Source: JAWWPY01 sp964412845 (GTDB lineage: Bacteria; Actinomycetota; Actinomycetes; Streptosporangiales; Streptosporangiaceae). Taken from it: DNA of 61,497 bases. Under the pieces are notes generated by a model. It made no database searches, was not told the origin of the DNA, and saw only the letters and a program-made list of their open reading frames with translations. The stretch is taken from assembly GCA_964412845.1 (NCBI GenBank), contig CAYPQM010000012.1, forward strand, positions 1 through 61,497, in the 5' to 3' direction. Positions 32,471 through 41,284 of this stretch are shown here, one piece after another (the stretch's first letter is position 1; each line of letters begins with the position of its first letter). Made by a program: the position numbers and the translations under genes.

Positions 32471-32896
32471 TCACAGGTCCACAATGATGGTGACGGGACC
32501 GTCGTTGATCAGGCTGACCTGCATGTCAGCACCGAAGACGCCGGTCTCCACCCGGGCACCGAGCGCACGCAGGGAGGAGACCACGGCGTCCACGAGCGGC
32601 TCCGCGACCGGGCCGGGAGCGGCGGCCTGCCAGGTGGGGCGGCGGCCCTTACGGGTATCGGCGTACAGCGTGAACTGGCTGATGACCAGCAGCGGCGCCG
32701 CCACGTCGGAGCAGGACTTCTCGCCCTCCAGGATGCGCAGTCCCCACAGCTTGGCGGCCAGCTTCGCGGCCTGGCCCGGGGTGTCCTCATGGGTGACGCC
32801 AACCAGGACGAGCAGGCCTGGCTCGTGGATAGCGCCCGCGACCCGCTCGCCGACGGTCACGCTCGCCTGGCTTACTCGCTGCACCACAGCTCGCAC
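32471..32896 (-). CDS. dtd: D-aminoacyl-tRNA deacylase
   Basis: 141-residue DTD, a homodimeric enzyme that removes D-amino acids (and glycine) mischarged on tRNA. The two signature motifs are present: SQFTLYAD (SQFTL) and NDGPVTI (NxGPVT), which build the active site across the dimer. It begins MRAVVQRV, as in other DTDs. The start is GTG 32896 with GGAG 7 nt upstream. Length and motifs are standard. Confidence 0.95.
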   Translation of the reverse strand: MRAVVQRVSQASVTVGERVAGAIHEPGLLVLVGVTHEDTPGQAAKLAAKLWGLRILEGEKSCSDVAAPLLVISQFTLYADTRKGRRPTWQAAAPGPVAEPLVDAVVSSLRALGARVETGVFGADMQVSLINDGPVTIIVDL

Positions 32897-32947
32897 CAGA
32901 GCACTCCTTTCGGGTGGGCCCGCTGTTCGGGCGGCCCCGCCGGTTCG

Positions 32948-33928
32948 TTATGGCGTTGTGGCGGGAAGCCATTGCAGCCAGGTTCCGTGCCCGTCGGCGA
33001 GCGCGAGGGGCGTCCGGCCGTCCCGGGTGAGGACGAACGGCGCGCCCTGATAGGCGGGCACGGGGATGCCGGGCAGGATGGCGGGACCTTCGTTGGACAG
33101 CCAGATGGCCGGCAAGCCGCGGACGGTGCCGGCGAACCGCTGCCGGTCCGCGGGGGTGACGTAGGCCAGCACGGCGGAGTGATACACGACCAGGGTCGCC
33201 TCAGCCGGGGCCTGGGCGGCCAGCGCAGGCAGGTCAGTAAGCAGGTCACCGCGGTGTACCACGGGAGGGTCGCGGCGGGCCGCGGCGATCGCGGCGGCGA
33301 GCCGCGGCCCGCGGTCACCTTCACCGGGCCAGACCAGGCACGACAGCCAGCGGACGTCATCATCGCTGGTGACGTCGAGCGGGTTGAGGTCAAGCCCGGC
33401 CCGCCAGGTGATCGCGGGAAGCCGGTCCGGGAGGGGCGCTGGCCCGCGCGGCGTGCAGCGCAGGGTGGGCGCTTGCGGATCATGGCCGGCGATCCGGTGC
33501 CCGGCGTAGTCGTAGGAGTAGCGGTCGACCAGCAGGGTGAGCCCGGCACTGGCGCCGACCTCGATCAGCGCCAGCGGTGGCGGCAGCTGGGCCAGGGCCG
33601 GCAGCAGCGTGGCGCAGCGGGCCGGCTCGTTGGTCTGGGTGCGCCGGGCCATCATCACCGCAGACAGCCCAGCCCGGTCCCGGCGGACCAGGGCCCGCAG
33701 CCGGGTGATGCCGACCGGGTCGCCCAGCAGGTATCGGGCTGCGGCGAACAGCAGGTTGGGCTGGCGCCTTTCCGGCGGCAGCGAGCCGAGGAAACGCAGA
33801 ATGGCGGCGTCCTCAGCGACCGACCCGGCCAGTGACTCATAGGCCGGGCTACGGCCGTGCGCCTCCGCGGCGAACGCCCGGTAGTTCTCCGCGGCGCTCA
33901 CCGACAGATCATGACCATGCATCCACAC
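32948..33928 (-). CDS. DUF2332 family protein
   Basis: 326-residue protein of the DUF2332 family, common in actinobacteria. Typical signs are SPAYESLAGSVAED near the start, the glycine-rich LIEVGASAGLTLLVDRY segment that resembles a SAM-binding loop, and VVYHSAVLAYVTPADRQRF. A methyltransferase-like fold is plausible, but no activity is known. The GTG at 33928 or the ATG at 33922 could be the start. It lies upstream of dtd on the same strand, 51 nt away. Confidence 0.85.
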   Translation of the reverse strand: MWMHGHDLSVSAAENYRAFAAEAHGRSPAYESLAGSVAEDAAILRFLGSLPPERRQPNLLFAAARYLLGDPVGITRLRALVRRDRAGLSAVMMARRTQTNEPARCATLLPALAQLPPPLALIEVGASAGLTLLVDRYSYDYAGHRIAGHDPQAPTLRCTPRGPAPLPDRLPAITWRAGLDLNPLDVTSDDDVRWLSCLVWPGEGDRGPRLAAAIAAARRDPPVVHRGDLLTDLPALAAQAPAEATLVVYHSAVLAYVTPADRQRFAGTVRGLPAIWLSNEGPAILPGIPVPAYQGAPFVLTRDGRTPLALADGHGTWLQWLPATTP

Positions 33929-34010
33929 GTACCGGACGGTACCGCCTTCTTACCGGGCCGTTCCGGGGACGACATCGCGGAGCCGGACCCGGCGGCCGCT
34001 GGGTTACGGA

Positions 34011-34466
34011 TCAGGGCGTGGTAAGCGTGGCGATCGCCCGGCCAGGCTCCCAGTGGGCCCGGATCGACGTGATCAGCCCGTCGTCGTTGACCGTATAGAT
34101 GATCACGCAGTCGACCGTCATGGTCGCGCCGCCCGCAAGCGTCATCGTGATGGTGGCGATGTTGGCGCAGCACGGACCGTTAGCGAAGGAGTCCTTGACC
34201 TGGAAGTGGTAGCGGTTCACCGAGCCGACGTACTCGTCCCAGAACCTTCCGATCCCGTCGTGCCCGCGGTGCCCTTTACCCTCGGGGTCGAGCATCGATG
34301 GGCCGACGGGATCCTCCACGAGGGCATCCCCGGTGAATAGGCCGATCCAGCCGGCCCGGTGTCCGGCGGCGACCGCGGCCATGGAGCGCTGCGCCGCCCG
34401 GCGTGCGGGGTGGTCGCCGTCGGGGGCTTCCCATCTGACGATGCCGTGGGCAGGAGATCCCATCAT
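34011..34466 (-). CDS. SnoaL/NTF2-like protein
   Basis: 151-residue cone-shaped alpha+beta barrel protein of the SnoaL/ketosteroid-isomerase-like family. It shows the N-terminal helix then LFTGDALVEDPVGPS and the barrel strands with YHFQVKDSFANG and IIYTVNDDGLITSIRAHWEP. These proteins bind or isomerise small hydrophobic molecules such as steroids. The ATG at 34466 is 6 nt from TACTGT (34473-34478, minus strand), so the mRNA is probably leaderless. A 20-bp palindrome overlaps this promoter and faces the FadD17-like gene. A steroid or lipid role is therefore likely. Confidence 0.8.
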   Translation of the reverse strand: MMGSPAHGIVRWEAPDGDHPARRAAQRSMAAVAAGHRAGWIGLFTGDALVEDPVGPSMLDPEGKGHRGHDGIGRFWDEYVGSVNRYHFQVKDSFANGPCCANIATITMTLAGGATMTVDCVIIYTVNDDGLITSIRAHWEPGRAIATLTTP

Positions 34467-34477
34467 GGCGAAACAGT

Positions 34478-34497
34478 AACCTGTTCCAGAACAGGTT
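34478..34497. promoter_or_regulatory. 20-bp palindromic operator between SnoaL-like and FadD17-like genes
   Basis: AACCTGTT-CCAG-AACAGGTT has perfect 8-bp arms. It abuts the -10 of the leaderless SnoaL-like gene and lies 40 bp upstream of the divergent acyl-CoA ligase ATG. The shape and AACAGGTT half-site are of the type bound by TetR-family lipid and steroid catabolism regulators such as KstR; which protein binds here is unknown. Confidence 0.65.
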
Positions 34498-34537
34498 TCA
34501 CTACACGTCATCCGGCGCTGGACGCACGGCTTGCTGG

Positions 34538-36241
34538 ATGAAGACCGCCCGCATAGATATCAGCCATAGCCGCGCCAAGGCTGGGAACCGAGCTGGCCAC
34601 GTGAACACGCCTGCCGCACCTGCGACGGTTACCGAACTGCTGCTGGCCCAGGCCGGCAGCTCGCGGCCGGGCCTGCTCTTTGAGGACAGGCAGTGGACCT
34701 GGCGGGAGCACGTCAGCGAGTGCGCGCGCTACGCGGCTGCCCTACGGGCGCGACGCCAGCCCGGCGCGCCGTTCCATATTGGCGTGCTGGCCGACAACGT
34801 GCCCGAGTTTTCCTTCCTGCTCGGCGGGTGCGCATTCGCGGGCGCGGTGCTCGTCGCGCTTAACCCGGTGCGCCGTGGTAACGCGCTGGCCAGGGACGTG
34901 ACACGCACCCACTGCCAGTGCGTGCTCGCTGAGCCGCGGCACGCGGCGCTGCTGCCCGCGATGGACGTCCCGGTACTCCCGCTGGGTGCACTGGAGCTGC
35001 CGGGGCAGGCCCCGCTGGACGTCGCACCGGCGGTGGCCGGGGACCTGCTCATGCTGATCTTCACATCGGGGACGAGCGGCGAGCCGAAGGCAGTCCGGTG
35101 TACCCAGGGGAAGATCGCCGAGCCAGGACGGATGCTCGCCAGCAGGTTCGGGCTAACCAGTGCGGACACGGTGTACGTGTCCATGCCGATGTTCCACTCC
35201 AACGCCATCATGGCGGGCTGGGCAGTGGGCCTGGCGGCAGGCGCGGCTATCGCGCTGCGCCGCAGGTTCTCCGCGTCCGCGTTCCTTTCTGACGTGCGGG
35301 CCTTCGGTGCCACCTACGCCAACTACGTAGGCAAGCCGCTCAGCTACGTGCTGGCCACGGCGGCCCGCGCCGACGACGCCGACAACCCGCTGCGGATCGC
35401 CTACGGCAACGAGGGCGCGCCTGGCGATCTCGCCACGTTCGCCGAGCGCTTCGGCTGCCAGGTGATAGACGGATTCGGTTCGTCCGAGGGCGGCGTGGCG
35501 ATCAGCCGCGCTCCCGGTACCCCTCCGGGTGCGCTCGGCAAACTGGCCGATGGCGTGGCTGTGCTGGACCCGGAGACTGGGCGCCGGTGCCCGCCCGCCA
35601 GCTTCGGCCCGGGCGGTGAGCTGCTCAATCCCGCCGAAGCCGTCGGCGAGTTCGTGAACACCCGCGGCGCCGGAATGTTCGCCGGTTACTACGACGACGA
35701 GGCGGCGGACGCGAGCAGGATGCGCGACGGCATGTACTGGAGCGGCGACCTCGGTTATGCGGACTCCCGCGGGTTCTGCTGGTTCGCCGGACGGGCAGGT
35801 GAGTGGCTGCGGGTGGACGGAGAAAACCTCGGTGCTGCTCCCGTGCAGCGGGCCCTGCAGCGCCACCCCGCCATCGCGGAGGCGGCAGTCTACGGCGTGC
35901 CAGACCCAGTGTCCGGCGACCAGATCATGGCCTGCATCACGCTACGGGACGGAACATCGCTGACACCCGCGGAGCTTGGCGCCTTCCTGGCCGCACAGGG
36001 CGACCTCGGGCCCAAGCAGCGGCCACGTTTCGTCAGGGTCGGCAGCCAGCTGCCACGGACGGCCACGTTCAAGGTGCTCACCCGTGTGCTCGCCACCGAC
36101 CGGTGGAACACCAGTGACCCGGTGTGGTGGCGCCCGTACGGGCCCGGGCACTCCCCCGAATACGTCGTGCTCGACGCGCAGCAGGCGGCCTCACTTGACA
36201 CCGAGATCAGCCCTGGCCCGGCAGATAGCGATGGGCAGTGA
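34538..36241 (+). CDS. FadD17-like acyl-CoA synthetase
   Basis: 567-residue ANL-superfamily adenylating enzyme that forms acyl-CoA from a carboxylic acid, ATP and CoA. Motifs are the P-loop IFTSGTSGEPKAV, GFGSSEGG, YWSGDLGYAD and EWLRVDGENL, with the catalytic Lys expected in ATFKVLTR near the C-terminus. The GATYANYVGKPLSYVL segment and overall pattern recall mycobacterial FadD17, a ligase in the KstR steroid-degradation regulon. The start is ATG 34538 or GTG 34601 (VNTPAAPATVTELL), the latter matching family N-termini better. It is divergent from a SnoaL-like gene, with a palindromic operator between. Confidence 0.86.
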   Translation: MKTARIDISHSRAKAGNRAGHVNTPAAPATVTELLLAQAGSSRPGLLFEDRQWTWREHVSECARYAAALRARRQPGAPFHIGVLADNVPEFSFLLGGCAFAGAVLVALNPVRRGNALARDVTRTHCQCVLAEPRHAALLPAMDVPVLPLGALELPGQAPLDVAPAVAGDLLMLIFTSGTSGEPKAVRCTQGKIAEPGRMLASRFGLTSADTVYVSMPMFHSNAIMAGWAVGLAAGAAIALRRRFSASAFLSDVRAFGATYANYVGKPLSYVLATAARADDADNPLRIAYGNEGAPGDLATFAERFGCQVIDGFGSSEGGVAISRAPGTPPGALGKLADGVAVLDPETGRRCPPASFGPGGELLNPAEAVGEFVNTRGAGMFAGYYDDEAADASRMRDGMYWSGDLGYADSRGFCWFAGRAGEWLRVDGENLGAAPVQRALQRHPAIAEAAVYGVPDPVSGDQIMACITLRDGTSLTPAELGAFLAAQGDLGPKQRPRFVRVGSQLPRTATFKVLTRVLATDRWNTSDPVWWRPYGPGHSPEYVVLDAQQAASLDTEISPGPADSDGQ

Positions 36242-36259
36242 CGCAGGTGCCAGTCGGGA

Positions 36260-37498
36260 TCACCGGCGCACGGCCAGGTACCGCGCGAGGTGATCGATCA
36301 CCTCCCGCGCGTCCTCCTCGATACCGTAAATGAACGTGGACTTGCGCCGCCGCAGCACGGGCAGCCCCAGCGCGTACAGTCCCGGGCGGTCGACCACACC
36401 ACCCTCGTGGCGCAGCTGGCCCTTCACGTCGACCACCGGCACGTCGAGCCACCCGTAGTCAGGCCGGAAACCCGTCGCCCACACGATCGCGCGGATCTCG
36501 CCGCTCCGCAGGTCAAGCTGCAACCGCGTCGACTCGGGCACGCGGGTCGCCGCCAAGCGCTCGGGAGGGCCGACCGCAGCGTCATACCCTGAAGTCTTGG
36601 CCCACTCGTCGAACGTGTCCAGCAGGCGCTCCATCTTGAGGTCCGCGAGCGAGAACACGTTGCGCAGGCCACCGGACAACAGCGCGCGGCCGTCCCGTAC
36701 CGCCGCCCAGCGGCCCACCAGCTCGACGCCCATCGAGGCGAGCGCGTTGAGATCCAGCGTCGTCCGCTCAGGGGTCCCAACGAGCTGGGGCGACGGCAGC
36801 CGCCGGGCCCGGGTGAGATCCTCAACCTCGTCGTACCGCTGGTCCCACACGCCCGACGCGTCCATCCACCAGAGCACATCGCGTCCGCGGTACGTGCGCG
36901 GCAACCGCACGTGCTCGCCCACCGAGAGAGTCACCGGCCGGCCCGACCGCCTCAGCTCGGCGGCCAGCTGTACGCCGGTCGCCGAGGCTCCCACGATGAG
37001 CACGCCGCCGTCGGGTAGCTGGGCGGGGTCGCGGTAGTGCAGCGGTGTCAGCTGCCCGACGGACTCCGGCACCGCATCGCGCAGCGGCGGCACCGCTGGC
37101 TGATTGCAGGCGCCGGTCGCGATGACCACGGTCCGGGAGTGAATCTCGCCGTGGCTGGTCGTCACGTGGTATCCATCGTCGCCCGGCCGCACCGACGTGA
37201 CGTTCACGCCAGTCCGGACGGGAGCGCGCGAGACCTTGGCGAAGCGCTCGATGAACTCGGTCACTTCGGCCACCGTCATGTAGCCGTCTGGATCCGGGCC
37301 TTCATAGCGAAGGCCCGGCAGGCGGCTCTGCCAGTTGGGAGTGAGCAGCCGCAGGGAGTCCCAGCGTTCGCGCCGCCAGGAGTTGGCCACCTCTCCGCGC
37401 TCAAGAACGACGTGGTCGATCGACCGGTCGCTGAGGAAGTAGCTCGCGGCGAGGCCCGCGTGGCCTCCGCCGATGACGACCGTGGTGGTGCGCTCGAT
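36260..37498 (-). CDS. Flavin-containing monooxygenase-like oxidoreductase
   Basis: About 412-residue NAD(P)/FAD-dependent enzyme. The FAD-binding GGGHAGLAASYFL is at the N-terminus, LLTPNWQSRLPG follows, and a second Rossmann motif VLIVGASATGVQLAAEL binds NADPH; WATGFRPDYGWL is the late FMO signature. The expected start MERTTTVV is encoded with ATC, not ATG, at 37498. That codon sits 6 nt after GAGGGG, which overlaps the osmC stop. The only other in-frame start is a TTG at 37597, deep in osmC. Either a rare ATC start or a base error is likely. It is coupled to osmC. Confidence 0.8.
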   Translation of the reverse strand: MERTTTVVIGGGHAGLAASYFLSDRSIDHVVLERGEVANSWRRERWDSLRLLTPNWQSRLPGLRYEGPDPDGYMTVAEVTEFIERFAKVSRAPVRTGVNVTSVRPGDDGYHVTTSHGEIHSRTVVIATGACNQPAVPPLRDAVPESVGQLTPLHYRDPAQLPDGGVLIVGASATGVQLAAELRRSGRPVTLSVGEHVRLPRTYRGRDVLWWMDASGVWDQRYDEVEDLTRARRLPSPQLVGTPERTTLDLNALASMGVELVGRWAAVRDGRALLSGGLRNVFSLADLKMERLLDTFDEWAKTSGYDAAVGPPERLAATRVPESTRLQLDLRSGEIRAIVWATGFRPDYGWLDVPVVDVKGQLRHEGGVVDRPGLYALGLPVLRRRKSTFIYGIEEDAREVIDHLARYLAVRR

Positions 37499-37508
37499 GG
37501 CTTGCCCC

Positions 37509-38057
37509 TCAGGCGACTTCGACGGTGACGTTCGTAGGATTCGTGAGAGCGTCGAACACGGCGGAGCGCTTCTGGGACTGGGCGACCAGCGCCTCAATCT
37601 CCTGCCTCGACGCGTCCGCGTCGATGGTGAACGTCACCTTGATGTCGTTGTATCCGTTGCGGACGTCGCTGTCGGCCCCGAGGATGCCGCGGATGTCGTG
37701 CCCGCCCTCGACCACCGACTCGACCGAGCGCAGCTGGATGCCGCGGTTCTCCGCCACAGACGCAATACCCCCCGTCAGGCAGCTCGCCAGGCCGACGAGG
37801 AGGTACTCGATCGGCGTGATGCCGTTGTCCTCCGCCGCGAAGACCTCGGGGTGGTCAGCCTCGAATGTCCACTCTTCCTTGTGGTTGTGCTCCTCCCCGA
37901 GGCCGAAGAAGCTCTGGACCTTGATCGTGCTGTGCACGCCGCTCTGCCACTTAGCCGACGCGCGCCAGGTGAACTGAGCGGCCTCAGGCGCGCCCTTCAG
38001 CACTTCACGCGCGTCGAGCAGTGCCTGTACGTTGACTCCGTTGGTGACTGCAGTCAT
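37509..38057 (-). CDS. OsmC-family peroxidase
   Basis: 182-residue OsmC/Ohr-family protein. The two redox cysteines are not both plain: one Cys sits in GLASCLTGGIASVAENRGI (about 92), the central family motif. The middle contains EHNHKEEWTFEADHPEVF and the end ALTNPTNVTVEVA. Members detoxify organic hydroperoxides in the cytosol. AAGGGGG lies 9 nt before ATG 38057. It shares a transcript with the flavin monooxygenase and is divergent from metX. Confidence 0.83.
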   Translation of the reverse strand: MTAVTNGVNVQALLDAREVLKGAPEAAQFTWRASAKWQSGVHSTIKVQSFFGLGEEHNHKEEWTFEADHPEVFAAEDNGITPIEYLLVGLASCLTGGIASVAENRGIQLRSVESVVEGGHDIRGILGADSDVRNGYNDIKVTFTIDADASRQEIEALVAQSQKRSAVFDALTNPTNVTVEVA

Positions 38058-38107
38058 GTCGCGATACCCCCTTAACTCTCATTCCCGTTTATTTCCTATG
38101 GAGATGG

Positions 38108-38146
38108 TTGACAATACACCGACCAGGCCCAGCTACCATAGCCCCC
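38108..38146 (+). promoter_or_regulatory. metX promoter, leaderless
   Basis: TTGACA (38108-38113) and TACCAT (38134-38139) lie upstream of ATG 38147. The -10 ends 7 nt before the ATG, fitting a leaderless mRNA. The spacer is 20 bp, longer than usual, so an activator may be needed. Confidence 0.5.
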
Positions 38147-39361
38147 ATGGCGCAGCCAGCCTCAACGCTCGCGGCCGGCTCGGTCGGCACGGTCGAAACG
38201 CAGTACCTCGACCTGCCGGAGCCGGTGCGGCTCGACTGCGGGCGGGAGCTGCACCCGGTTCGCGTGGCGTACGAGACCTACGGCGCCCTCGCACCCCGGC
38301 GCGACAACGTCATCCTGGTGTGCCATGCGCTCAGCGGCGACGCCCATGCGGCGGGCTTCGCGAAGACGCCGCCCGAGGAGAGCGCGCGTGACGGGTTCGC
38401 GGCCGAGGATCGCGACGGCGCAGCCCGCCGGGGACTGGGCTGGTGGGACGGGATGATCGGCCCCGGCAAGGCGTTCGACACTGACCGCTTCTTCGTCGTC
38501 TCGACGAACCTGCTCGGCGGCTGCCGCGGGACGACGGGGCCATCGTCGATCGACCCGGCGACAGGCCAGCCGTACGGGTCGGGCTTCCCGGTGATCACTG
38601 TCGCGGACATGGTGCGGACCGAGCGTGCCTTCCTGAACGCACTTGGTATCGAGCGGCTTGCGGCGGTAGCCGGCGGCTCGCTCGGCGGGATGCAGGCGTT
38701 CGAGTGGGCAATCCTGTTTCCTGATCAGGTCGATGCCGTCGTGTCGATCGCCAGCACGCACGCCCTGCACCCGCAGGGCGTGGCCTGGAACGCGATCGCG
38801 CGTGACGCGATCATGCGCGACCCGGCCTGGCAGGGCGGCCACTACTACGGCACGGGCGCCGCACCCGATGCCGGCATGGGTGTGGCGCGGATGGTCGGCC
38901 ACGTCACGTACCTGTCCGCCCTGGCGCTGAACGACAAGTTCGGCCGGCGGCTGCAGTTCGCCGACGACATCCGCTACACGGTCACCGAGCCGGAGTTCGA
39001 GGTCGAGAGCTACCTGCGGCACCAGGCCGACTCGTTCGTCAGGCGCTTCGACGCCAACACCTATCTCTACACCTCGCGCGCGCTCACGTATTTCGATCTC
39101 GCGCGGCAGCACGGCAGCGGATCGCTCGCCCGCGCGCTCGAAGGCATGTCGGCGCGCACGCTGCTGATCGCGTTCAGTTCCGACTGGCTGTACCCGCCGT
39201 CCGCGTCGGGGGAGGTCGCCGACGCGCTTCACGCTGCCCACAAGCCGGCCGAGTTCCATGTGATCGAGGCACCGTACGGGCACGACTGCTTCCTGCTCGA
39301 GGAAGCGCGGCAGACGCCCATTATCCGCCACTTCCTGGCCGAAGACGGGGTCGGCAAGTGA
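38147..39361 (+). CDS. metX: Homoserine O-acetyltransferase
   Basis: 404-residue alpha/beta-hydrolase-fold acyltransferase that acetylates (or succinylates) L-homoserine with acyl-CoA in methionine synthesis. The nucleophile Ser is in GGSLGGMQ; Asp and His of the triad fall in SDWLYPP and PYGHDCFLLE. The YETYGALAPRRDNVILVCHAL opening is typical. The ATG at 38147 lies 7 nt after a TACCAT -10, so it is probably leaderless. It is followed by metY after 19 nt; together they make homocysteine by direct sulfhydrylation. Confidence 0.95.
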   Translation: MAQPASTLAAGSVGTVETQYLDLPEPVRLDCGRELHPVRVAYETYGALAPRRDNVILVCHALSGDAHAAGFAKTPPEESARDGFAAEDRDGAARRGLGWWDGMIGPGKAFDTDRFFVVSTNLLGGCRGTTGPSSIDPATGQPYGSGFPVITVADMVRTERAFLNALGIERLAAVAGGSLGGMQAFEWAILFPDQVDAVVSIASTHALHPQGVAWNAIARDAIMRDPAWQGGHYYGTGAAPDAGMGVARMVGHVTYLSALALNDKFGRRLQFADDIRYTVTEPEFEVESYLRHQADSFVRRFDANTYLYTSRALTYFDLARQHGSGSLARALEGMSARTLLIAFSSDWLYPPSASGEVADALHAAHKPAEFHVIEAPYGHDCFLLEEARQTPIIRHFLAEDGVGK

Positions 39362-39380
39362 CGTCGAGGAAGAGGCATTC

Positions 39381-40718
39381 ATGACCGACGAGCTCTCCCG
39401 TGTCGAAGCAGCCCGCGCGTTTGGATTCGAGACACGGCAACTGCACGCCGGGCAACGGCCCGACCCAAACACGGGCGCACGTGCGGTACCGATCTTCCAG
39501 ACGACCAGCTACGTGTTCGAGGACCCGGAGTCAGCGGCGGCGTACTTCAACCTGCAGGAGTACGGGAACACGTACTCGCGCATCATGAACCCGACTGTCG
39601 CGGTGTTCGAGGAGCGGGTGGCGAACCTCGAGGGCGGCTGTGGCGCGGTGGCGTTCGCCAGCGGGATCGCCGCGCAGGCAGCCGCGCTCTTCACGCTGCT
39701 GCAGCCCGGCGACCACGTCGTCTCGTCCTCGGCGCTCTACGGCGGGACGGTGAACCAGTTCAAGCACCTGCTGGGCAAGATGAGCGTGGAGCTAACGTGG
39801 GTCGATCCCGACGATCCGGGCGCGTGGCGCAAAGCGGTCCGCGCCAACACGAAGGCGTTCTTCGGCGAGACGATCGGCAACCCGGGCGGGAACGTGCTGG
39901 ACATCGAGACTCTGGCGGCCATCGCGCACGAGCACGAGCTGCCGCTGGTCGTGGACAACACGTTCGCGACGCCGTACCTGTGCCGCCCGATCGAATGGGG
40001 CGCCGACATCGTGATCCACTCGGCGACCAAGTTCATCGGCGGCCACGGCACGAGCATCGGCGGCGTCGTCGTCGAGGCGGGCACGTTCAACTGGTCCAAC
40101 GGCCGGTTTCCCGTGGTCGCGGATCCGTCGCCGGCCTACCACGGCCTGCAATTCCACGAGACGTTCGGGACGTACGGCTATCTGATGAAGCTCCGGGCCG
40201 AAACCCTGCGCGATCTCGGCGGGGCGCTCGCGCCGTTCAACGCTTTCCTGTTCCTGCAGGGGCTCGAGACGCTGTCGCTGCGGATGGACCGTCACGTCGA
40301 GAACGCGCGGGCGGTCGCGGCGTTCCTCGAGTCGCACGAGCTGGCGTCGAATGTGACCTACCCTGGCCTGCCGGGGAGCAAGTACCGGCCGCTCGTGCAG
40401 AAGTACCTGCCGCGGGGTGCCGGCGCGGTGTTCTCGTTCGACTGCGCCGGTGGCCGGGCCGGCGGGCAGGACCTCATCCGCGGCGTGACGCTCTGGTCCC
40501 ACCTGGCGAACGTCGGCGACGCGAAGAGCCTGATCATCCACCCCGCCAGCACGACGCACCGCCAGCTGAGCGACGACGAACTGCGAGCGGCCGGCGTCGG
40601 GCCGGGGACGGTGCGGCTGTCGGTGGGCACCGAGTCCGTCGAGGATCTGATGTGGGATCTGGAGCAGGGTTTCGCGTGCGTCGCCGCGACAGCGGGAAAG
40701 AAGGTAGCGACGGCATGA
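39381..40718 (+). CDS. metY: O-acetylhomoserine aminocarboxypropyltransferase (sulfhydrylase)
   Basis: 445-residue PLP-dependent Cys/Met metabolism enzyme. It converts O-acetylhomoserine and sulfide into homocysteine. Signatures are FETRQLHAGQ at the start, the aspartate of VVDNTFATPYLCRP and the PLP lysine in IHSATKFIGGHGTS. The length fits MetY, longer than MetB/MetC. GAGGAAGAGG lies 5 nt before the ATG. Its stop overlaps the start of the CoA-binding-protein gene (ATGA). Confidence 0.94.
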   Translation: MTDELSRVEAARAFGFETRQLHAGQRPDPNTGARAVPIFQTTSYVFEDPESAAAYFNLQEYGNTYSRIMNPTVAVFEERVANLEGGCGAVAFASGIAAQAAALFTLLQPGDHVVSSSALYGGTVNQFKHLLGKMSVELTWVDPDDPGAWRKAVRANTKAFFGETIGNPGGNVLDIETLAAIAHEHELPLVVDNTFATPYLCRPIEWGADIVIHSATKFIGGHGTSIGGVVVEAGTFNWSNGRFPVVADPSPAYHGLQFHETFGTYGYLMKLRAETLRDLGGALAPFNAFLFLQGLETLSLRMDRHVENARAVAAFLESHELASNVTYPGLPGSKYRPLVQKYLPRGAGAVFSFDCAGGRAGGQDLIRGVTLWSHLANVGDAKSLIIHPASTTHRQLSDDELRAAGVGPGTVRLSVGTESVEDLMWDLEQGFACVAATAGKKVATA

Positions 40719-41197
40719 TCGATCTCGGGCGGTACCAGGACTCGTTGACGATCCAGCGCGTGCTCCACACCGCCAGGACGATCGCGATCGTGGGCCTGTC
40801 GGGCAACGAGCTGCGGGCCAGCAACTTCGTTGGCTACTACCTCAAGCGGCACGGCTACCGCGTGATCCCGGTGAATCCCCGCGAGACGGAGATCCTCGGA
40901 GAGACGTGCTACGCAAGCCTCCTGGACGTACCCGTGCCGGTGGACGTCGTGAACGTCTTCCGCGCGCCGGACGCCCTGCCCGGGATCGCGCGGGAGGCAG
41001 TGGCGATCCACGCCGGCGCCCTCTGGTGCCAGTTCGGCGTGATCAACGCCGACGGCGCGCGGATCGCCGAGGACGGCGGCGTAACGGTGATCATGGACCG
41101 CTGCCTCAAGATTGAGCACGCGCGCTACGTGGGCCGGATGCACTGGCTCGGCTTCAACACGCAGCGCATCACGTCCGTTCGCTCCGGGCTCCAGTAG
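40715..41197 (+). CDS. CoA-binding domain protein (YccU-like)
   Basis: 160-residue single-domain protein with the CoA-binding Rossmann fold found in succinyl-CoA synthetase alpha. TIAIVGLSGNELRASNFVG binds the nucleotide, VIPVNPRETEILGETCYASL follows, and IMDRCLKIEHAR is the typical ending. Such proteins are often encoded next to metXY in actinobacteria. They may bind CoA or carry a regulatory role in sulfur metabolism. ATGA overlap with metY shows translational coupling. Confidence 0.9.
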   Translation: MIDLGRYQDSLTIQRVLHTARTIAIVGLSGNELRASNFVGYYLKRHGYRVIPVNPRETEILGETCYASLLDVPVPVDVVNVFRAPDALPGIAREAVAIHAGALWCQFGVINADGARIAEDGGVTVIMDRCLKIEHARYVGRMHWLGFNTQRITSVRSGLQ

Positions 41198-41284
41198 CTG
41201 ACGAGAGACGGCGACCAGGCTCCCCGGCGTGGTACTGGATCGCGACGGGCGCAGGCCCGGGCGCACTGTCTTACCCGAGTAGCT

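Noticed and set aside
32789..33835. 348-codon plus-strand frame
   Set aside because: Antisense to the DUF2332 gene; Gln/Gly/Arg-rich with no family features.
38162..39472. 436-codon minus-strand frame opposite metX
   Set aside because: metX carries all catalytic motifs; the opposite frame is a high-GC shadow.
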